Part shown: one piece after another, positions 6,149 through 14,387 of the stretch
How the letters are laid out: each line of letters begins with the position of its first letter
How positions within the stretch are numbered: the stretch's first letter is position 1
Source: Acidimicrobiales bacterium
Lineage (GTDB): Bacteria; Actinomycetota; Acidimicrobiia; Acidimicrobiales; CADCSY01
Direction: 5' to 3'
NCBI GenBank assembly: GCA_030446545.1
Contig: JAUJNB010000007.1
Location: 80,569 to 116,280 of the forward strand
DNA: 35,712 bases
The notes under the pieces: model-generated
Seen by the model: only the letters and a program-made list of their open reading frames with translations
What the model was told of the DNA's origin: nothing
Databases searched by the model: none
Program-made: the position numbers and the translations under genes

Positions 6149-8241
6149 GCGGGCCCGAGCCCGTGCCCACCGGACGCCGCCATCTGGCCGCCTTGACCGA
6201 GCCACTGGGAGCCCTGGAGGGCCAGACCGAACGTCTCGACGGATGGGGACGCCATCTGGCCGCCGTGCTCACCGGAGGTGGCCGCCTATTGGCGGCCGGC
6301 AACGGCGGGAGCGCGGCCCAGGCCCAACACCTCACCTCCGAGCTGGTCGGGCGCTACCGCGACGACCGGCGACCCTTCAGCGCCATCGCCCTGTGCGCAG
6401 AGACGTCGAGCCTGACGGCCATCGCCAACGACTACGGCGTCGACGACGTCTTCGCCCGCCAGGTCCGGGCCCACGGTCGCCCCGGCGACGTACTGGTGGT
6501 GCTGAGCACCTCGGGGGCCAGCGCCAACGTGGTGGCCGCGGCCCGGGCCGGCCGGGAGTGCGGTCTCTCGGTGTGGGGCCTCACTGGGCCCGGGCCCAAC
6601 CCGCTGCTCGCATCTTGCGACGACGCGCTGGTGGTCGACGCTCCCGCCTGTGCCACCGTCCAGGAGGTCCACCAGGTCGTGGTCCACCTGCTCTGTGCCG
6701 CCGTCGAGGCGGCCCACCGAACGGCCCTCCAGGTGGCCCCCGAACCGGGCCGAGAAGAGGCTGGGGGTGGCGCCCGCCGGCGCCGGGTCGTGGTGGTGGG
6801 AGACGCCTTGTTGGACCGCGATCTCGAAGGCACCGTGGAGCGGGTGTGCCCCGACGCCCCCGTGCCCGTGGTCGCGGTGGGCGCCGAGCACCCCCGCCCG
6901 GGGGGCGCGGCCCTGGCCGCGGCCCTGGCCGCCGGCGACGGGGCCGACGTGACCTTGATCACCGCCCTGGCCGGCGACGGGCCCGGGCAGGTCCTGGCCG
7001 GACTCCTCACCGGCGCCGGCGTGGCCGTGATCGACCTCGGCCTCGACGGCCCCACGCCCGAGAAGGTGCGGGTGCGAGCCGGCGGCCAGTCGCTGCTGCG
7101 CCTCGACCACGGCTGCGTCCCGAGCCCGGTGGGCTCGCCGGACGGGGCCGTCCGCTCCGCCCTCGCCGGTGCCAGCGCCGTCCTCGTGTCCGACTACGGC
7201 CGGGGGGTGGCCGCCGAGCCCGGGGTGCGCCGGGCCTTGGCCGACCTGGCCCCCCGCATCCCGGTGGTGTGGGATCCCCACCCCTTGGGCCCGGTGCCGG
7301 TCCCCGGCGTACACCTGGTGACGCCCAACCAGACCGAAGCCGGCGGGGCGGTGGGCGCCGGTGGTGGCCTGGCCGGAATCGCCGCCGTGGCCGGCGCCGC
7401 CCGTGCTCTCGCCGCCCGATGGCAGGTGGGCGCGGTGGTCGTCACCATGGGGGCCCGGGGCGCACTGCTGGCCGGTCCCGACGGTCCCCCGTTGGTCGTT
7501 CCTGCTCCGGTGGCCACCGGCGGAGACCCGTGCGGGGCCGGGGACCGATTCGCCGCCGGCGTGGTCGTGGCCCTGGCCGGCGGGGCCGTGGTCTCCGAGG
7601 CGGTGGAGGGGGGGGTGCGGGCCGCCAGCACCTTTGTCGCCAGCGGAGGAGCCGATGCGTTCGTGGCCGCGACGGTGGCGCCCGGGACGGTGGCGGCCGG
7701 GAGGTTCCCCGCCGCCGCCCGCGGGCGGGTCCAGCAGCGGGCCTCCGGCCCGGCCTCCGACTCGGGACCGGTCACCGCCGAGGGTGCCGGAGGGTCCGGG
7801 CTGGTGGACCGGGTACGGGCGGGCGGTGGCCTGGTGGTGGCTACCGGCGGCTGCTTCGACCTGCTGCACGCCGGTCACCTCCACCTGCTCCAGGCCGCCC
7901 GGAGCCTGGGTGACTGCCTGGTCGTGCTGCTCAACTCCGATGCCTCCGTGCGCCGGCTCAAAGGACCCGATCGGCCACTGCAGTCAGAGGACGACCGGGC
8001 TGCGGTGCTGTCCGCCTTCGACTGCGTCGACCAGGTGGTGGTCTTCGACGAGGACACCCCGGTCGAGGCCCTCGACCGCCTGCGGCCCGACCTGTTCGCC
8101 AAGGGGGCCGACTACGCCGTGGCCGACCTGCCCGAGGCCCACACCATGGCTGGTTGGGGCGGCGAAGCCGTCGTTCTGCCCTACCTGCAGGGCCGTTCCA
8201 CCACCCGTCTCATCGAGGAGGCCGTACGTCGTGCACCCTGA
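6145..8241 (+). CDS. hldE: Trifunctional GmhA-HldE fusion (isomerase, kinase, adenylyltransferase)
   Basis: A single 698-residue frame joins three enzymes usually on two chains. Residues 1-195 are a GmhA-type SIS isomerase (sedoheptulose 7-phosphate to heptose 7-phosphate): AAGNGGSAAQAQHLTSEL, LSTSGASANVV, and the active-site helix TVQEVHQVVVHLL. After a short Arg/Gly-rich linker, residues 213-525 are the HldE kinase domain of the PfkB fold: VVGDALLDRD, PDAPVPVV, RPGGAA, LVSDYGRG, and the catalytic CGAGD near residue 463. After a second linker, residues 555-698 are the nucleotidyltransferase: TGGCFDLLHAGHLHLL with the HxGH site, NSDASVRRLKGPDRP, and GRSTTRLIEE. The GTG at 6145 overlaps the GT4 stop. 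No internal stop or frame change separates the parts. ADP is the usual nucleotide for this family, but specificity is not visible. Confidence 0.93.
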   Translation: MSGPEPVPTGRRHLAALTEPLGALEGQTERLDGWGRHLAAVLTGGGRLLAAGNGGSAAQAQHLTSELVGRYRDDRRPFSAIALCAETSSLTAIANDYGVDDVFARQVRAHGRPGDVLVVLSTSGASANVVAAARAGRECGLSVWGLTGPGPNPLLASCDDALVVDAPACATVQEVHQVVVHLLCAAVEAAHRTALQVAPEPGREEAGGGARRRRVVVVGDALLDRDLEGTVERVCPDAPVPVVAVGAEHPRPGGAALAAALAAGDGADVTLITALAGDGPGQVLAGLLTGAGVAVIDLGLDGPTPEKVRVRAGGQSLLRLDHGCVPSPVGSPDGAVRSALAGASAVLVSDYGRGVAAEPGVRRALADLAPRIPVVWDPHPLGPVPVPGVHLVTPNQTEAGGAVGAGGGLAGIAAVAGAARALAARWQVGAVVVTMGARGALLAGPDGPPLVVPAPVATGGDPCGAGDRFAAGVVVALAGGAVVSEAVEGGVRAASTFVASGGADAFVAATVAPGTVAAGRFPAAARGRVQQRASGPASDSGPVTAEGAGGSGLVDRVRAGGGLVVATGGCFDLLHAGHLHLLQAARSLGDCLVVLLNSDASVRRLKGPDRPLQSEDDRAAVLSAFDCVDQVVVFDEDTPVEALDRLRPDLFAKGADYAVADLPEAHTMAGWGGEAVVLPYLQGRSTTRLIEEAVRRAP

Positions 8242-8926
8242 CCCCAACGCCTGGACCGTTCTCGTCACCGGGGGGTCGTCGGGCCTGGGAGCGGCCGTGG
8301 CCCGACGCCTGGCTTCGGCGGGGGCCACTCCCGTGGTCCTCGACCGTCAGCCACCGGTTGGCGGGCTGGCTTACGAGTACGTCGACCTGGCCGACAGCAA
8401 GGACGCCGAGGAGGCCGTGCACCGCGTGGCCGAGGAGCACGGGGGCCTCGACGGCGTGGTCACCTGCGCCGGTTTCGACGTGCCCGGCGCCCTCACCGAC
8501 GTGCCCACCGAGACCTGGGAGCGCATCGTCGCCGTGAACCTGCTGGGCACCGTCGCCGTGGTGCGGGCCGCGCTGCCCCACGTGGAGCGGGCCGGGGGCC
8601 GCATCGTGACGGTGGCCTCCACCCTCGGCCACAAGGCCGTGGGCGACGCCACCGCCTACTGCGCTTCCAAGTTCGGCGTGGTCGGCTTCACCCGGGCCCT
8701 CACGGCCGAGCTCAAGGGCCGGGTGGGCGTCACCCTGTTGACCCCTGGTGGCATGCACACCGCCTTCTTCGACGAGCGCGACGAGCAGTACCGCCCCGGC
8801 CCCGAGGCCCGCCTGTGCCAGCCCGACGACGTGGCCGCCGCCGTGGTCTTCGCCCTCTCCCAACCCGAAGGTTGCGACGTCAAGGAGATGGTGGTGGCCT
8901 CCACCACCGAGGACTCCTGGCCCTAG
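8231..8926 (+). CDS. Classical short-chain dehydrogenase/reductase
   Basis: A 231-residue classical SDR with NAD(P)-binding motif TGGSSGLG (residues 13-20), the strand motif TCAGFD, the catalytic Ser in VASTLG, and YCASK near residue 142. The GTG at 8231 lies inside the 3' end of the fusion gene, an 11-base overlap, so it belongs to the same operon. It is not HldD, the ADP-heptose 6-epimerase, which is an extended SDR of about 310 residues with a different active site. Its substrate is unknown; a role in modifying the activated heptose or its precursor is an inference from position only. It is the last gene of the operon and faces a convergent gene. Confidence 0.87.
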   Translation: MHPDPNAWTVLVTGGSSGLGAAVARRLASAGATPVVLDRQPPVGGLAYEYVDLADSKDAEEAVHRVAEEHGGLDGVVTCAGFDVPGALTDVPTETWERIVAVNLLGTVAVVRAALPHVERAGGRIVTVASTLGHKAVGDATAYCASKFGVVGFTRALTAELKGRVGVTLLTPGGMHTAFFDERDEQYRPGPEARLCQPDDVAAAVVFALSQPEGCDVKEMVVASTTEDSWP

Positions 8927-8928
8927 AC

Positions 8929-8945
8929 CGGCGGAGCGGCCGGGT
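8929..8945. terminator. Weak hairpin between convergent genes
   Basis: CCGGC and GCCGG can pair over a short loop in the 18-base gap between the SDR stop and the stop of the convergent small gene. No T-run is present on either strand. It is the only candidate terminator at this convergent junction. Confidence 0.25.
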
Positions 8946-9256
8946 TACTGGAGGAGGTCACCCACGACGGCGCACGGGGGCGGGGGCATGACCACCTGGC
9001 GGGTGCACTCCTCACCGCAGCGGGCGCAGGGGTCGACGTGGCGGCGGGAGCTGAGCCAGCGGGTACGGGCCTCGTCAAGGGCCACCCGGAAGACCTCCGT
9101 CCCGGTCTCCTCCTCGAAGCGGAAGTACGGCTGCCACCGGGCCGAGACGGCGTAGGCCGGGTCGGCTCCCTTGGGCATCCGGCAGAACTGCATGAGGGCG
9201 GGATCGAGCAACCAGATGCTGTTGCAGGTCTCGATTTGCTCCATCGTCCGCGACAT
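8945..9256 (-). CDS. Small conserved protein of unknown function with C-terminal cysteine cluster
   Basis: A 103-residue soluble protein I cannot assign to a named family. It contains NSIWLLDPALMQFCRMPKG, then RWQPYFRFEEE, and near the C-terminus the cluster CARCGEEC, which could bind a metal together with upstream cysteines. The tryptophan/proline layout resembles small actinobacterial hypothetical proteins I have seen, but I cannot name one. The start at 9256 is the first in the frame; the ATG four codons later is equally possible. It lies 45 bases downstream of rdgB on the same strand, so it may be the last gene of that run. Third-position GC and an uninterrupted frame support coding. Confidence 0.7.
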   Translation of the reverse strand: MSRTMEQIETCNSIWLLDPALMQFCRMPKGADPAYAVSARWQPYFRFEEETGTEVFRVALDEARTRWLSSRRHVDPCARCGEECTRQVVMPPPPCAVVGDLLQ

Positions 9257-9301
9257 TACGCCAGTTCGCGGGCGGGCATCCCGCCGGGCCGGATACGTGG
9301 T

Positions 9302-9913
9302 TCAGGCCCGCGGTGCCGCCAGCCGGGCGGCCAGGGCCCGGAAGGCCTGGCCCCGGTGGGACAGGGCGTTCTTCTCCTCCCGGGTGAGCTCGGCCAGGGT
9401 GCGCCCGTCGCCGTCGTCGGGGACGAACACCGGGTCGTAGCCGAAGCCGGCGGTGCCCCGTCGGGCCTCGGCGATGGTGCCCCGGCAGACCCCCTCGGCC
9501 ACCATCTCCCGCCCGTCGGGGAAGGCCACCAGGGCCACGGTGCGCCAGCGGGCCCGGCGGTCGGCCACCCCGGCCAGTGCGTCCAGCAACTTGGCCATGT
9601 TGTCGTCGAAGGTGGCGTGGTCACCGGCGTAGCGGGCGGTGCGCAGGCCCGGTGCGCCACCGAGGGCCTCCACCTCGAGCCCGGTGTCGTCGGCCACGGC
9701 CGCCTCCCCGGTGGCGGCCACCACCGCCCCGGCCTTGATCCTGGCGTTGCCCTCGAGGCTGTCGGCGTCCTCGTCCGGCTCGGCCAGGCCCGGGGGCCGG
9801 GGCACCAGCTCCACGTCGGCCAGGCCCTCGGCCGTTTCCAGGACCGCGGTCAGCTCGGCCGCCTTGCCCGGGTTGGCGGTGGCCAGCACCAGCCTCAGGA
9901 CCTGGCCGCTCAC
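9302..9913 (-). CDS. rdgB: XTP/dITP pyrophosphatase RdgB (HAM1 family)
   Basis: A 203-residue house-cleaning nucleotide pyrophosphatase that hydrolyses non-canonical purine nucleotides such as dITP and XTP. The substrate-binding N-terminus VLATANPGKAAEL, the metal and catalytic segment ADDTGLEVEALGGAPG, and GYDPVF with the terminal SHRGQAFRAL are all present. The GTG at 9913 (reading SGQVLRLVLAT) is chosen because conserved sequence begins within ten residues. The frame is open much further upstream, but that extension is antisense to nothing conserved and overlaps rph. It follows rph after 121 bases, an unusually long gap for this run, which contains a perfect 10-base inverted repeat. Confidence 0.92.
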   Translation of the reverse strand: MSGQVLRLVLATANPGKAAELTAVLETAEGLADVELVPRPPGLAEPDEDADSLEGNARIKAGAVVAATGEAAVADDTGLEVEALGGAPGLRTARYAGDHATFDDNMAKLLDALAGVADRRARWRTVALVAFPDGREMVAEGVCRGTIAEARRGTAGFGYDPVFVPDDGDGRTLAELTREEKNALSHRGQAFRALAARLAAPRA

Positions 9914-9939
9914 GGCGGCGACCCGACCCTTGACCCGAC

Positions 9940-9991
9940 CGTTCTGGTGGCGAGAAGGGGCCAGGATGGCGCCGATCCCGTCACCAGAACG
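9940..9991. repeat. Perfect 10-base inverted repeat upstream of rdgB
   Basis: CGTTCTGGTG at 9940-9949 is repeated in inverse as CACCAGAACG at 9982-9991, with 32 bases between. The pair lies 27-78 bases upstream of the rdgB start and 44 bases past the rph stop. The loop contains the palindrome GGCGCC. It could form a long-loop RNA stem or be two half-sites of an operator. No protein family is indicated. Confidence 0.55.
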
Positions 9992-10034
9992 CCGAGTGGA
10001 TGCGTCCTGAGAGGCCGGGCCTGGCCGACGGGCG

Positions 10035-10802
10035 TCACCGGGGGGGCGGCGGGGTGGCCAACACCGAGGCCTGGAGGGCCAGCAGCTGGCTGATCCCACC
10101 CGAGGCCAGGTCGAGCAGGCGGTCGAGCTCGGGCCGGGCGAAGGCCAGGCCCTCGGCCGTGCCCTGGACCTCCACGAAGCGGCCGGCACCGGTCATGACC
10201 ACGTTCATGTCGACCCCGGCGCCAGCGTCCTCCACGTAGTCGAGGTCGAGTACGGGGACCCCGGCCACGATGCCCACCGACACCGCCGCGCAGGGCTCGG
10301 CGACGGGGTGGGCGGACAGGCGACCGGCGGCCACCACCCGGCTGAGGGCGTCGTGCAGGGCGACGAAGCCACCGCAGATCGAGGCCGTGCGGGTGCCGCC
10401 GTCGGCCTGGAGCACGTCGCAGTCGACGATCACCTGGACCTCGGGCATGGCGCTCAGGTCGGTGACCGAGCGCAGGGACCGGCCGATGAGGCGCTGGATC
10501 TCCTGGGTGCGCCCGCTCTGGCGGCCCTTGGCCGCCTCCCGGGGGACCCGCTCGGAGGTCGAGCCGGGCAGCAGGGAGTACTCGGCGGTGACCCAGCCCT
10601 TGCCGGTGCCCCGCAACCAGCGGGGGACGTCGGCACCGATCGAGGCCGTGCACAGCACCCGGGTGCGACCGAAGGACACCAGGACCGACCCCATGGGCAG
10701 CTCGGTGTGGTCGCGGTCGAAGCACACGGCCCGCAACTCGTCGTCGGCCCGCCCGTCGTGACGGGTTGCGGGCCCGCCGCCGGTGCTGGTGGTGGTCGTC
10801 AT
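10035..10802 (-). CDS. rph: Ribonuclease PH
   Basis: A 255-residue phosphorolytic exoribonuclease that trims tRNA 3' ends. Typical segments are visible: [65 protein letters not shown], and the phosphate-site region near DLDYVEDA. The ATG at 10802 has GAGGTCAGAGG directly upstream and overlaps the preceding stop in an ATGA. The N-terminus ([18 protein letters not shown]) is low-complexity, as is common before the conserved core. It is coupled to the upstream MBL gene in the order seen in mycobacteria. Confidence 0.93.
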   Translation of the reverse strand: MTTTTSTGGGPATRHDGRADDELRAVCFDRDHTELPMGSVLVSFGRTRVLCTASIGADVPRWLRGTGKGWVTAEYSLLPGSTSERVPREAAKGRQSGRTQEIQRLIGRSLRSVTDLSAMPEVQVIVDCDVLQADGGTRTASICGGFVALHDALSRVVAAGRLSAHPVAEPCAAVSVGIVAGVPVLDLDYVEDAGAGVDMNVVMTGAGRFVEVQGTAEGLAFARPELDRLLDLASGGISQLLALQASVLATPPPPR

Positions 10803-11539
10803 CCTCTGACCTCGTAGCGCTGGCCGATGGCAGCCACGTCGACGGGCAGGCCAAAGGCGGCGCTGGCGTCGGCTCGGGAGCGGTCGGCGTCGACCCCCGG
10901 CTGTAGGTGGGTGATGATCAGGCGATGGGCCCCCGCGGCCCGGGCCGACGTGCCCGCCTGGGCGGCGGTGAGGTGCTGCACCCGGCGCTCGGCGTCGGGG
11001 GCCAGTGAGGCCTCGCACAGGGCCAGGTCCAGGCCCGGACCCAGTTCCGAGAGGGACCAGCCGGGGCCGGTGTCGGCCGAGTACCCCAACGAGGCGCCGG
11101 AGACGTCCTCCAGGCGCACGGCCAGGGTCTCGGGGGGATGGTCGGTGCGAGAGAACGTCAGGGTCAGGGTGCCCACCTGGGCGGTGCTGCCGGTGTGGAC
11201 CTCGGTCCAGTCGAAGGCGGGCTCGAGGCGACCGTTGACCTCGGCCGCCAGGCGGCGCACCTCGGGCGGGGAGAACACGGCCACGCCGGTGCGGGGCCGG
11301 AGGTAGCGCACCACGTTGTGGTACGCCAGCACGTCGACCCAGTGGTCGGGGTGGGCGTGGGTGAGGACCACGGCGTCAAGGGTGTCGAGGTCGAGGTGGC
11401 GCTGGAGGTTGGCCAGGGTGCCGGGGCCGGCGTCGAGCCACACCGAGGTGCCGCCGCTCTCCACCAGGTAGCCCGAGCAGGCCCCACCGGGTCCGGCGTA
11501 GGAACCGTCGCACCCGAGGACGGTGAGGGCGAGGGTCAC
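10799..11539 (-). CDS. MBL-fold hydrolase, Rv1339-like cyclic-nucleotide phosphodiesterase candidate
   Basis: A 246-residue metallo-beta-lactamase-fold hydrolase. Metal ligands are visible as [12 protein letters not shown] (HxHxDH) near residues 63-68, the Asp in YSADTGPG, and the late His in IITHLQPG. The N-terminal [20 protein letters not shown] matches the layout of the group that includes M. tuberculosis Rv1339, reported as an atypical class II cAMP phosphodiesterase. The gene order murI, this gene, rph is the same, which strengthens the link. The GTG start overlaps the murI stop (GTGA) and its own stop overlaps rph (ATGA). Fold is certain; cyclic-nucleotide activity is inferred from orthology. 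tRNase Z is a less likely alternative. Confidence 0.87.
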   Translation of the reverse strand: MTLALTVLGCDGSYAGPGGACSGYLVESGGTSVWLDAGPGTLANLQRHLDLDTLDAVVLTHAHPDHWVDVLAYHNVVRYLRPRTGVAVFSPPEVRRLAAEVNGRLEPAFDWTEVHTGSTAQVGTLTLTFSRTDHPPETLAVRLEDVSGASLGYSADTGPGWSLSELGPGLDLALCEASLAPDAERRVQHLTAAQAGTSARAAGAHRLIITHLQPGVDADRSRADASAAFGLPVDVAAIGQRYEVRG

Positions 11540-12336
11540 CAGGTGACCGGCTCGACCGTGCCCAGCTCGGGACCGAGCAGGGGTCGGCCGAGGGCCTCGA
11601 AGGCGGCCACGTCGCCCGAGGACAGGAAGAGGTGGCGGCCGGCGCCGGCCGCCGGGTCGCGTGCCAGCCCCGAGCGGGCGAGGAGCGTGCGCAACTCGAA
11701 GGCGGTCTCGTCGGCCGACGAGACCAACACCACGTCTCGGCCGACCACGTCGCTGATGGTACGGGCGAGGAAGGGGTAGTGGGTGCACCCGAGCAACAGG
11801 GCGTCGACCGCCGCGGTCCGCACCGGTGCCAAGAGGCGCTCGGCCAGGACGTGGACCTGGTCGGACGTGGTGTCGCCCCGCTCCACGAACTCGACGAAGC
11901 CGGGACAGGCCGCACAGGTGAGATCGACGGGGGCGCCGGTGGCGGCCACCGCCCGCTGGTAGGCCCCCGAGGCGATGGTCCCCACGGTGGCGATGACGCC
12001 GACCCGGCCGTTGCGGGTGGCCGACACCAGGGCCCGGACCCCCGGCTCGATCACACCGACCACCGGGACCTCGACCTCGCGCCGCAGCTCGTCGAGGGCA
12101 GCCGCCGACGCCGTGTTGCAGGCCACCACCAGGCCCTTGACCCGGTGCCGGTCGAGGAGGAAGCGCGAGATCTGGCGGGCGAAGTCCCGGACCTGGCCGA
12201 GGGGCCGGGGCCCGTAGGGGTAGCGGGCGGTGTCGCCCAGGTAGACCAGGTGCTCGGCCGGCAACAGGTCGATGACGGCCCGGGCCACGGTGAGCCCCCC
12301 GAAGCCACTGTCGAAGATCCCGAGAGGGCCTTGCAC
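11536..12336 (-). CDS. murI: Glutamate racemase MurI
   Basis: A 266-residue cofactor-independent racemase supplying D-glutamate for peptidoglycan. The first catalytic loop is FDSGFGGLTVAR, the first catalytic cysteine is in VACNTASAAAL near residue 75, and the second is in LGCTHYPFL near residue 185. YLGDTARYPYG is also typical. The GTG at 12336 is chosen because it lies two bases past the mscS stop (TGAGCGTG) and puts IFDSG at the family's usual position. Its stop overlaps the next GTG. The assignment is secure. Confidence 0.94.
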   Translation of the reverse strand: MQGPLGIFDSGFGGLTVARAVIDLLPAEHLVYLGDTARYPYGPRPLGQVRDFARQISRFLLDRHRVKGLVVACNTASAAALDELRREVEVPVVGVIEPGVRALVSATRNGRVGVIATVGTIASGAYQRAVAATGAPVDLTCAACPGFVEFVERGDTTSDQVHVLAERLLAPVRTAAVDALLLGCTHYPFLARTISDVVGRDVVLVSSADETAFELRTLLARSGLARDPAAGAGRHLFLSSGDVAAFEALGRPLLGPELGTVEPVTW

Positions 12337-12338
12337 GC

Positions 12339-13250
12339 TCAGGGGGACTCCGGTTCTTCGCCGTCGCCGCCGCTCGCCACCCGGACGCCGAGCTCCCGGC
12401 CCGGCAGGAAGCCGAGGGTCCGCTGCGGGAAGGGGATCTCGATGCCGGCCTGGTCGAAGGCGGCTTCGACGGCCATGGCCACCCCCGAGCGAACTCGCCA
12501 CACGGTGGCGATGTCGGGCGCGTGCCACCACCGCAGGGCGAAGTCGATGCTCGACTCCCCGAACTGTTCGACCCAGGCTTCGGGCTGGGGCTGGGGCGCC
12601 ACCCCGTCGACCGAGGTGGCCGCCCGCAGGAGGACCTGCTGCGCCGTTTCGAGGTCGGTGCCGTAGGCGACACCCACCTCCAGGGTCGTGCGACGAGCTC
12701 CTCTGGCGGTGAAGTTGGTGATCGGGGCGTTGAGCACCTGGGAGCAGGGGATCAGCACCTTCTCGCCGTCGTAGGTACGCAGGACGACGGTTCGGAAGTT
12801 GACGTCCTCCACGCTGCCCTCGATCTCGTTGGTGGCGATCTGGTCTCCCAGCCGGAACGGCCGCCGGGACTGGAGCAGCACGCTGGCGAAGAGGTTCTCG
12901 AGGATGCTCTGGGCGGCAAAGGCCAGGGCCAGGCCCCCGATGCCGAGGGCGCCGAGCAGCGGGGCCAGCCGGACGCCGAGAACCTGGAGGGAGTAGACCA
13001 AACCGACGGCCACGACCAACGAGGCCAGGACCCGGCCCGTCAGGCGGGCCGCCTGACCGCCGCCCTCGCCCCGGTCCACCAACCGGCTGACCAGCCGCTG
13101 CACCAAGCGGGCCACCACGATGGCACCGAGCAGGACGGCGCCGGCGCTGGCCCAGTCGGTGGCGGTGAGGCCCTCGAGGGCCTTGACCAGGTCCTCCTCG
13201 GGCGCCGGCTCCTCGACGGCGGCCAGGGCGAGGGTGATGACAGGGATCAC
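12339..13250 (-). CDS. MscS-type mechanosensitive channel
   Basis: A 303-residue small-conductance mechanosensitive channel homologue. Hydrophobic helices lie near residues 35-55 and 75-95. The pore helix TM3 reads LGIGGLALAFAAQSILENLF, the Gly/Ala-rich signature of the family. The beta-domain follows (RPFRLGDQIATNEIEGSVEDV and RTYDGEKVLIPCSQVL), and the C-terminal alpha/beta domain ends before an acidic tail. It sits between cysM and murI, where mycobacteria carry a rhomboid protease gene. The GTG at 13250 is the only usable start, because an in-frame stop lies just upstream of it. Confidence 0.92.
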   Translation of the reverse strand: MIPVITLALAAVEEPAPEEDLVKALEGLTATDWASAGAVLLGAIVVARLVQRLVSRLVDRGEGGGQAARLTGRVLASLVVAVGLVYSLQVLGVRLAPLLGALGIGGLALAFAAQSILENLFASVLLQSRRPFRLGDQIATNEIEGSVEDVNFRTVVLRTYDGEKVLIPCSQVLNAPITNFTARGARRTTLEVGVAYGTDLETAQQVLLRAATSVDGVAPQPQPEAWVEQFGESSIDFALRWWHAPDIATVWRVRSGVAMAVEAAFDQAGIEIPFPQRTLGFLPGRELGVRVASGGDGEEPESP

Positions 13251-13270
13251 CGAACCATGTTCCCACTTCC

Positions 13271-13289
13271 CCCGCCGTCCCGAGGCGGG
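13271..13289. repeat. Stem-loop in the cysM-mscS gap
   Basis: CCCGCC and GGCGGG pair over a seven-base loop 20 bases before the mscS start, in the 176-base gap between cysM and mscS. Without a T-run it is only a weak terminator candidate, and it may lie in the mscS leader. Nothing else was recognised in the gap. Confidence 0.3.
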
Positions 13290-13426
13290 CGACGCCCAAC
13301 CGTTTCACCAGGGTGGCGCCGGCTGCCGCCAACAGGTCCCCCACGGTGGCGTCGTCGCCCGACGATCACCGCCGGTGGGTCGACTCCAGCCCGTCGGGCG
13401 TCTCGTCCGTCAGCTGGCCCCCGCGG

Positions 13427-14374
13427 TCAGAAGTAGATGAGGCGGTTGGCCCGCTCGACGACCTCGTCGAGGTCGTCGGTCCAGGCGCCGGTGGAGAGGT
13501 ACTTCCAGCCACCGTCGGCCACCAGGGCCACCAGAGTCCCCTCGTCGAGTTGCTCGGCCCCCTTGGCCGCGGCGGCGACGGCGGAGCCGGCCGAGACGCC
13601 GGCGAAGATGCCCACGTCGGTCAAGCGCCGGGTCCACTCGATCGACTCCCGGGCCCGCACGATCATCTTGCGGTCGAGCAGCTCAGGTCCGTCGTTGTCG
13701 GTGAACACCGGAGGCACGAACCCGTCGTCGAGATTGCGCAACCCGTCGACGGTCTCCCCCGACGGCGGCTCCACGGCCCAGATCTGCACCGCCGGGTTGC
13801 GTTCCTTGAGGAAGCGGCCCACTCCCATGAGGGTGCCGGCGGTACCCAGGCCGGCCACGAAGTGGGTGATCTCGGGACAGTCCCGCCAGATCTCGGGGCC
13901 GGTCCCCTCGTAGTGGGCCTTGGGGTTGGCCGGGTTGGCGTACTGGTAGGGGAAGAACCACTCGGGATGCTCGGCGGCCAGGGCCTGGGCGGCCCGCAGA
14001 GCGCCGTTGGAGCCCTCGGCTCCCGGTGAGGAGATGATCTCGGCCCCCCACACCGCGAGCATCTGGCGGCGCTCGGCGGAGACGTTCTCGGGCAGGACCA
14101 CCAAGAGGTGGTAGCCCCTGATGCGGCAGATCATGGCCAGGGCGATGCCGGTGTTGCCGGAGGACGACTCCAAGATGACCGATCCCGGTCCCAGGCGACC
14201 CTCTTTCTCCGCCTCCTCGATCATGGCCTTGGCCGCCCGGTCCTTGACCGAGCCGCCGGGGTTCTGGCCCTCCAGCTTGGCCAGGATCCGCACGGACGGC
14301 TTGGGGCTGAGGGCCGAGATGTCGACCAGGGGCGTGTTGCCGATCAGGTCGAGCACAGAGTCGAAAGGGGCCAC
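13427..14374 (-). CDS. cysM: CysM-type PLP-dependent cysteine synthase (CysO-dependent)
   Basis: A 315-residue fold-type II PLP enzyme. The PLP lysine is in NPGGSVKDRAAKAMI near residue 44, the substrate loop is ESSSGNTGIALAM, and the phosphate loop is GLGTAGTLMG. As in M. tuberculosis CysM, the immediate neighbours are the sulfur carrier CysO and the JAMM protease Mec. The expected reaction is therefore O-phosphoserine plus CysO-thiocarboxylate giving CysO-cysteine, rather than sulfide plus O-acetylserine. That specificity is inferred from the cluster, not from residues. The C-terminus (DEVVERANRLIYF) follows the mycobacterial enzyme in length. The start is 13 bases after the cysO stop on the same strand. 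Confidence 0.92.
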   Translation of the reverse strand: MAPFDSVLDLIGNTPLVDISALSPKPSVRILAKLEGQNPGGSVKDRAAKAMIEEAEKEGRLGPGSVILESSSGNTGIALAMICRIRGYHLLVVLPENVSAERRQMLAVWGAEIISSPGAEGSNGALRAAQALAAEHPEWFFPYQYANPANPKAHYEGTGPEIWRDCPEITHFVAGLGTAGTLMGVGRFLKERNPAVQIWAVEPPSGETVDGLRNLDDGFVPPVFTDNDGPELLDRKMIVRARESIEWTRRLTDVGIFAGVSAGSAVAAAAKGAEQLDEGTLVALVADGGWKYLSTGAWTDDLDEVVERANRLIYF

Positions 14375-14387
14375 GTCGGCTCGGGCC

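Noticed and set aside
8231..8926. SDR as HldD, completing the L,D-heptose pathway
   Set aside because: It is a 231-residue classical SDR with a TGGSSGLG motif, not the roughly 310-residue extended SDR that HldD belongs to.
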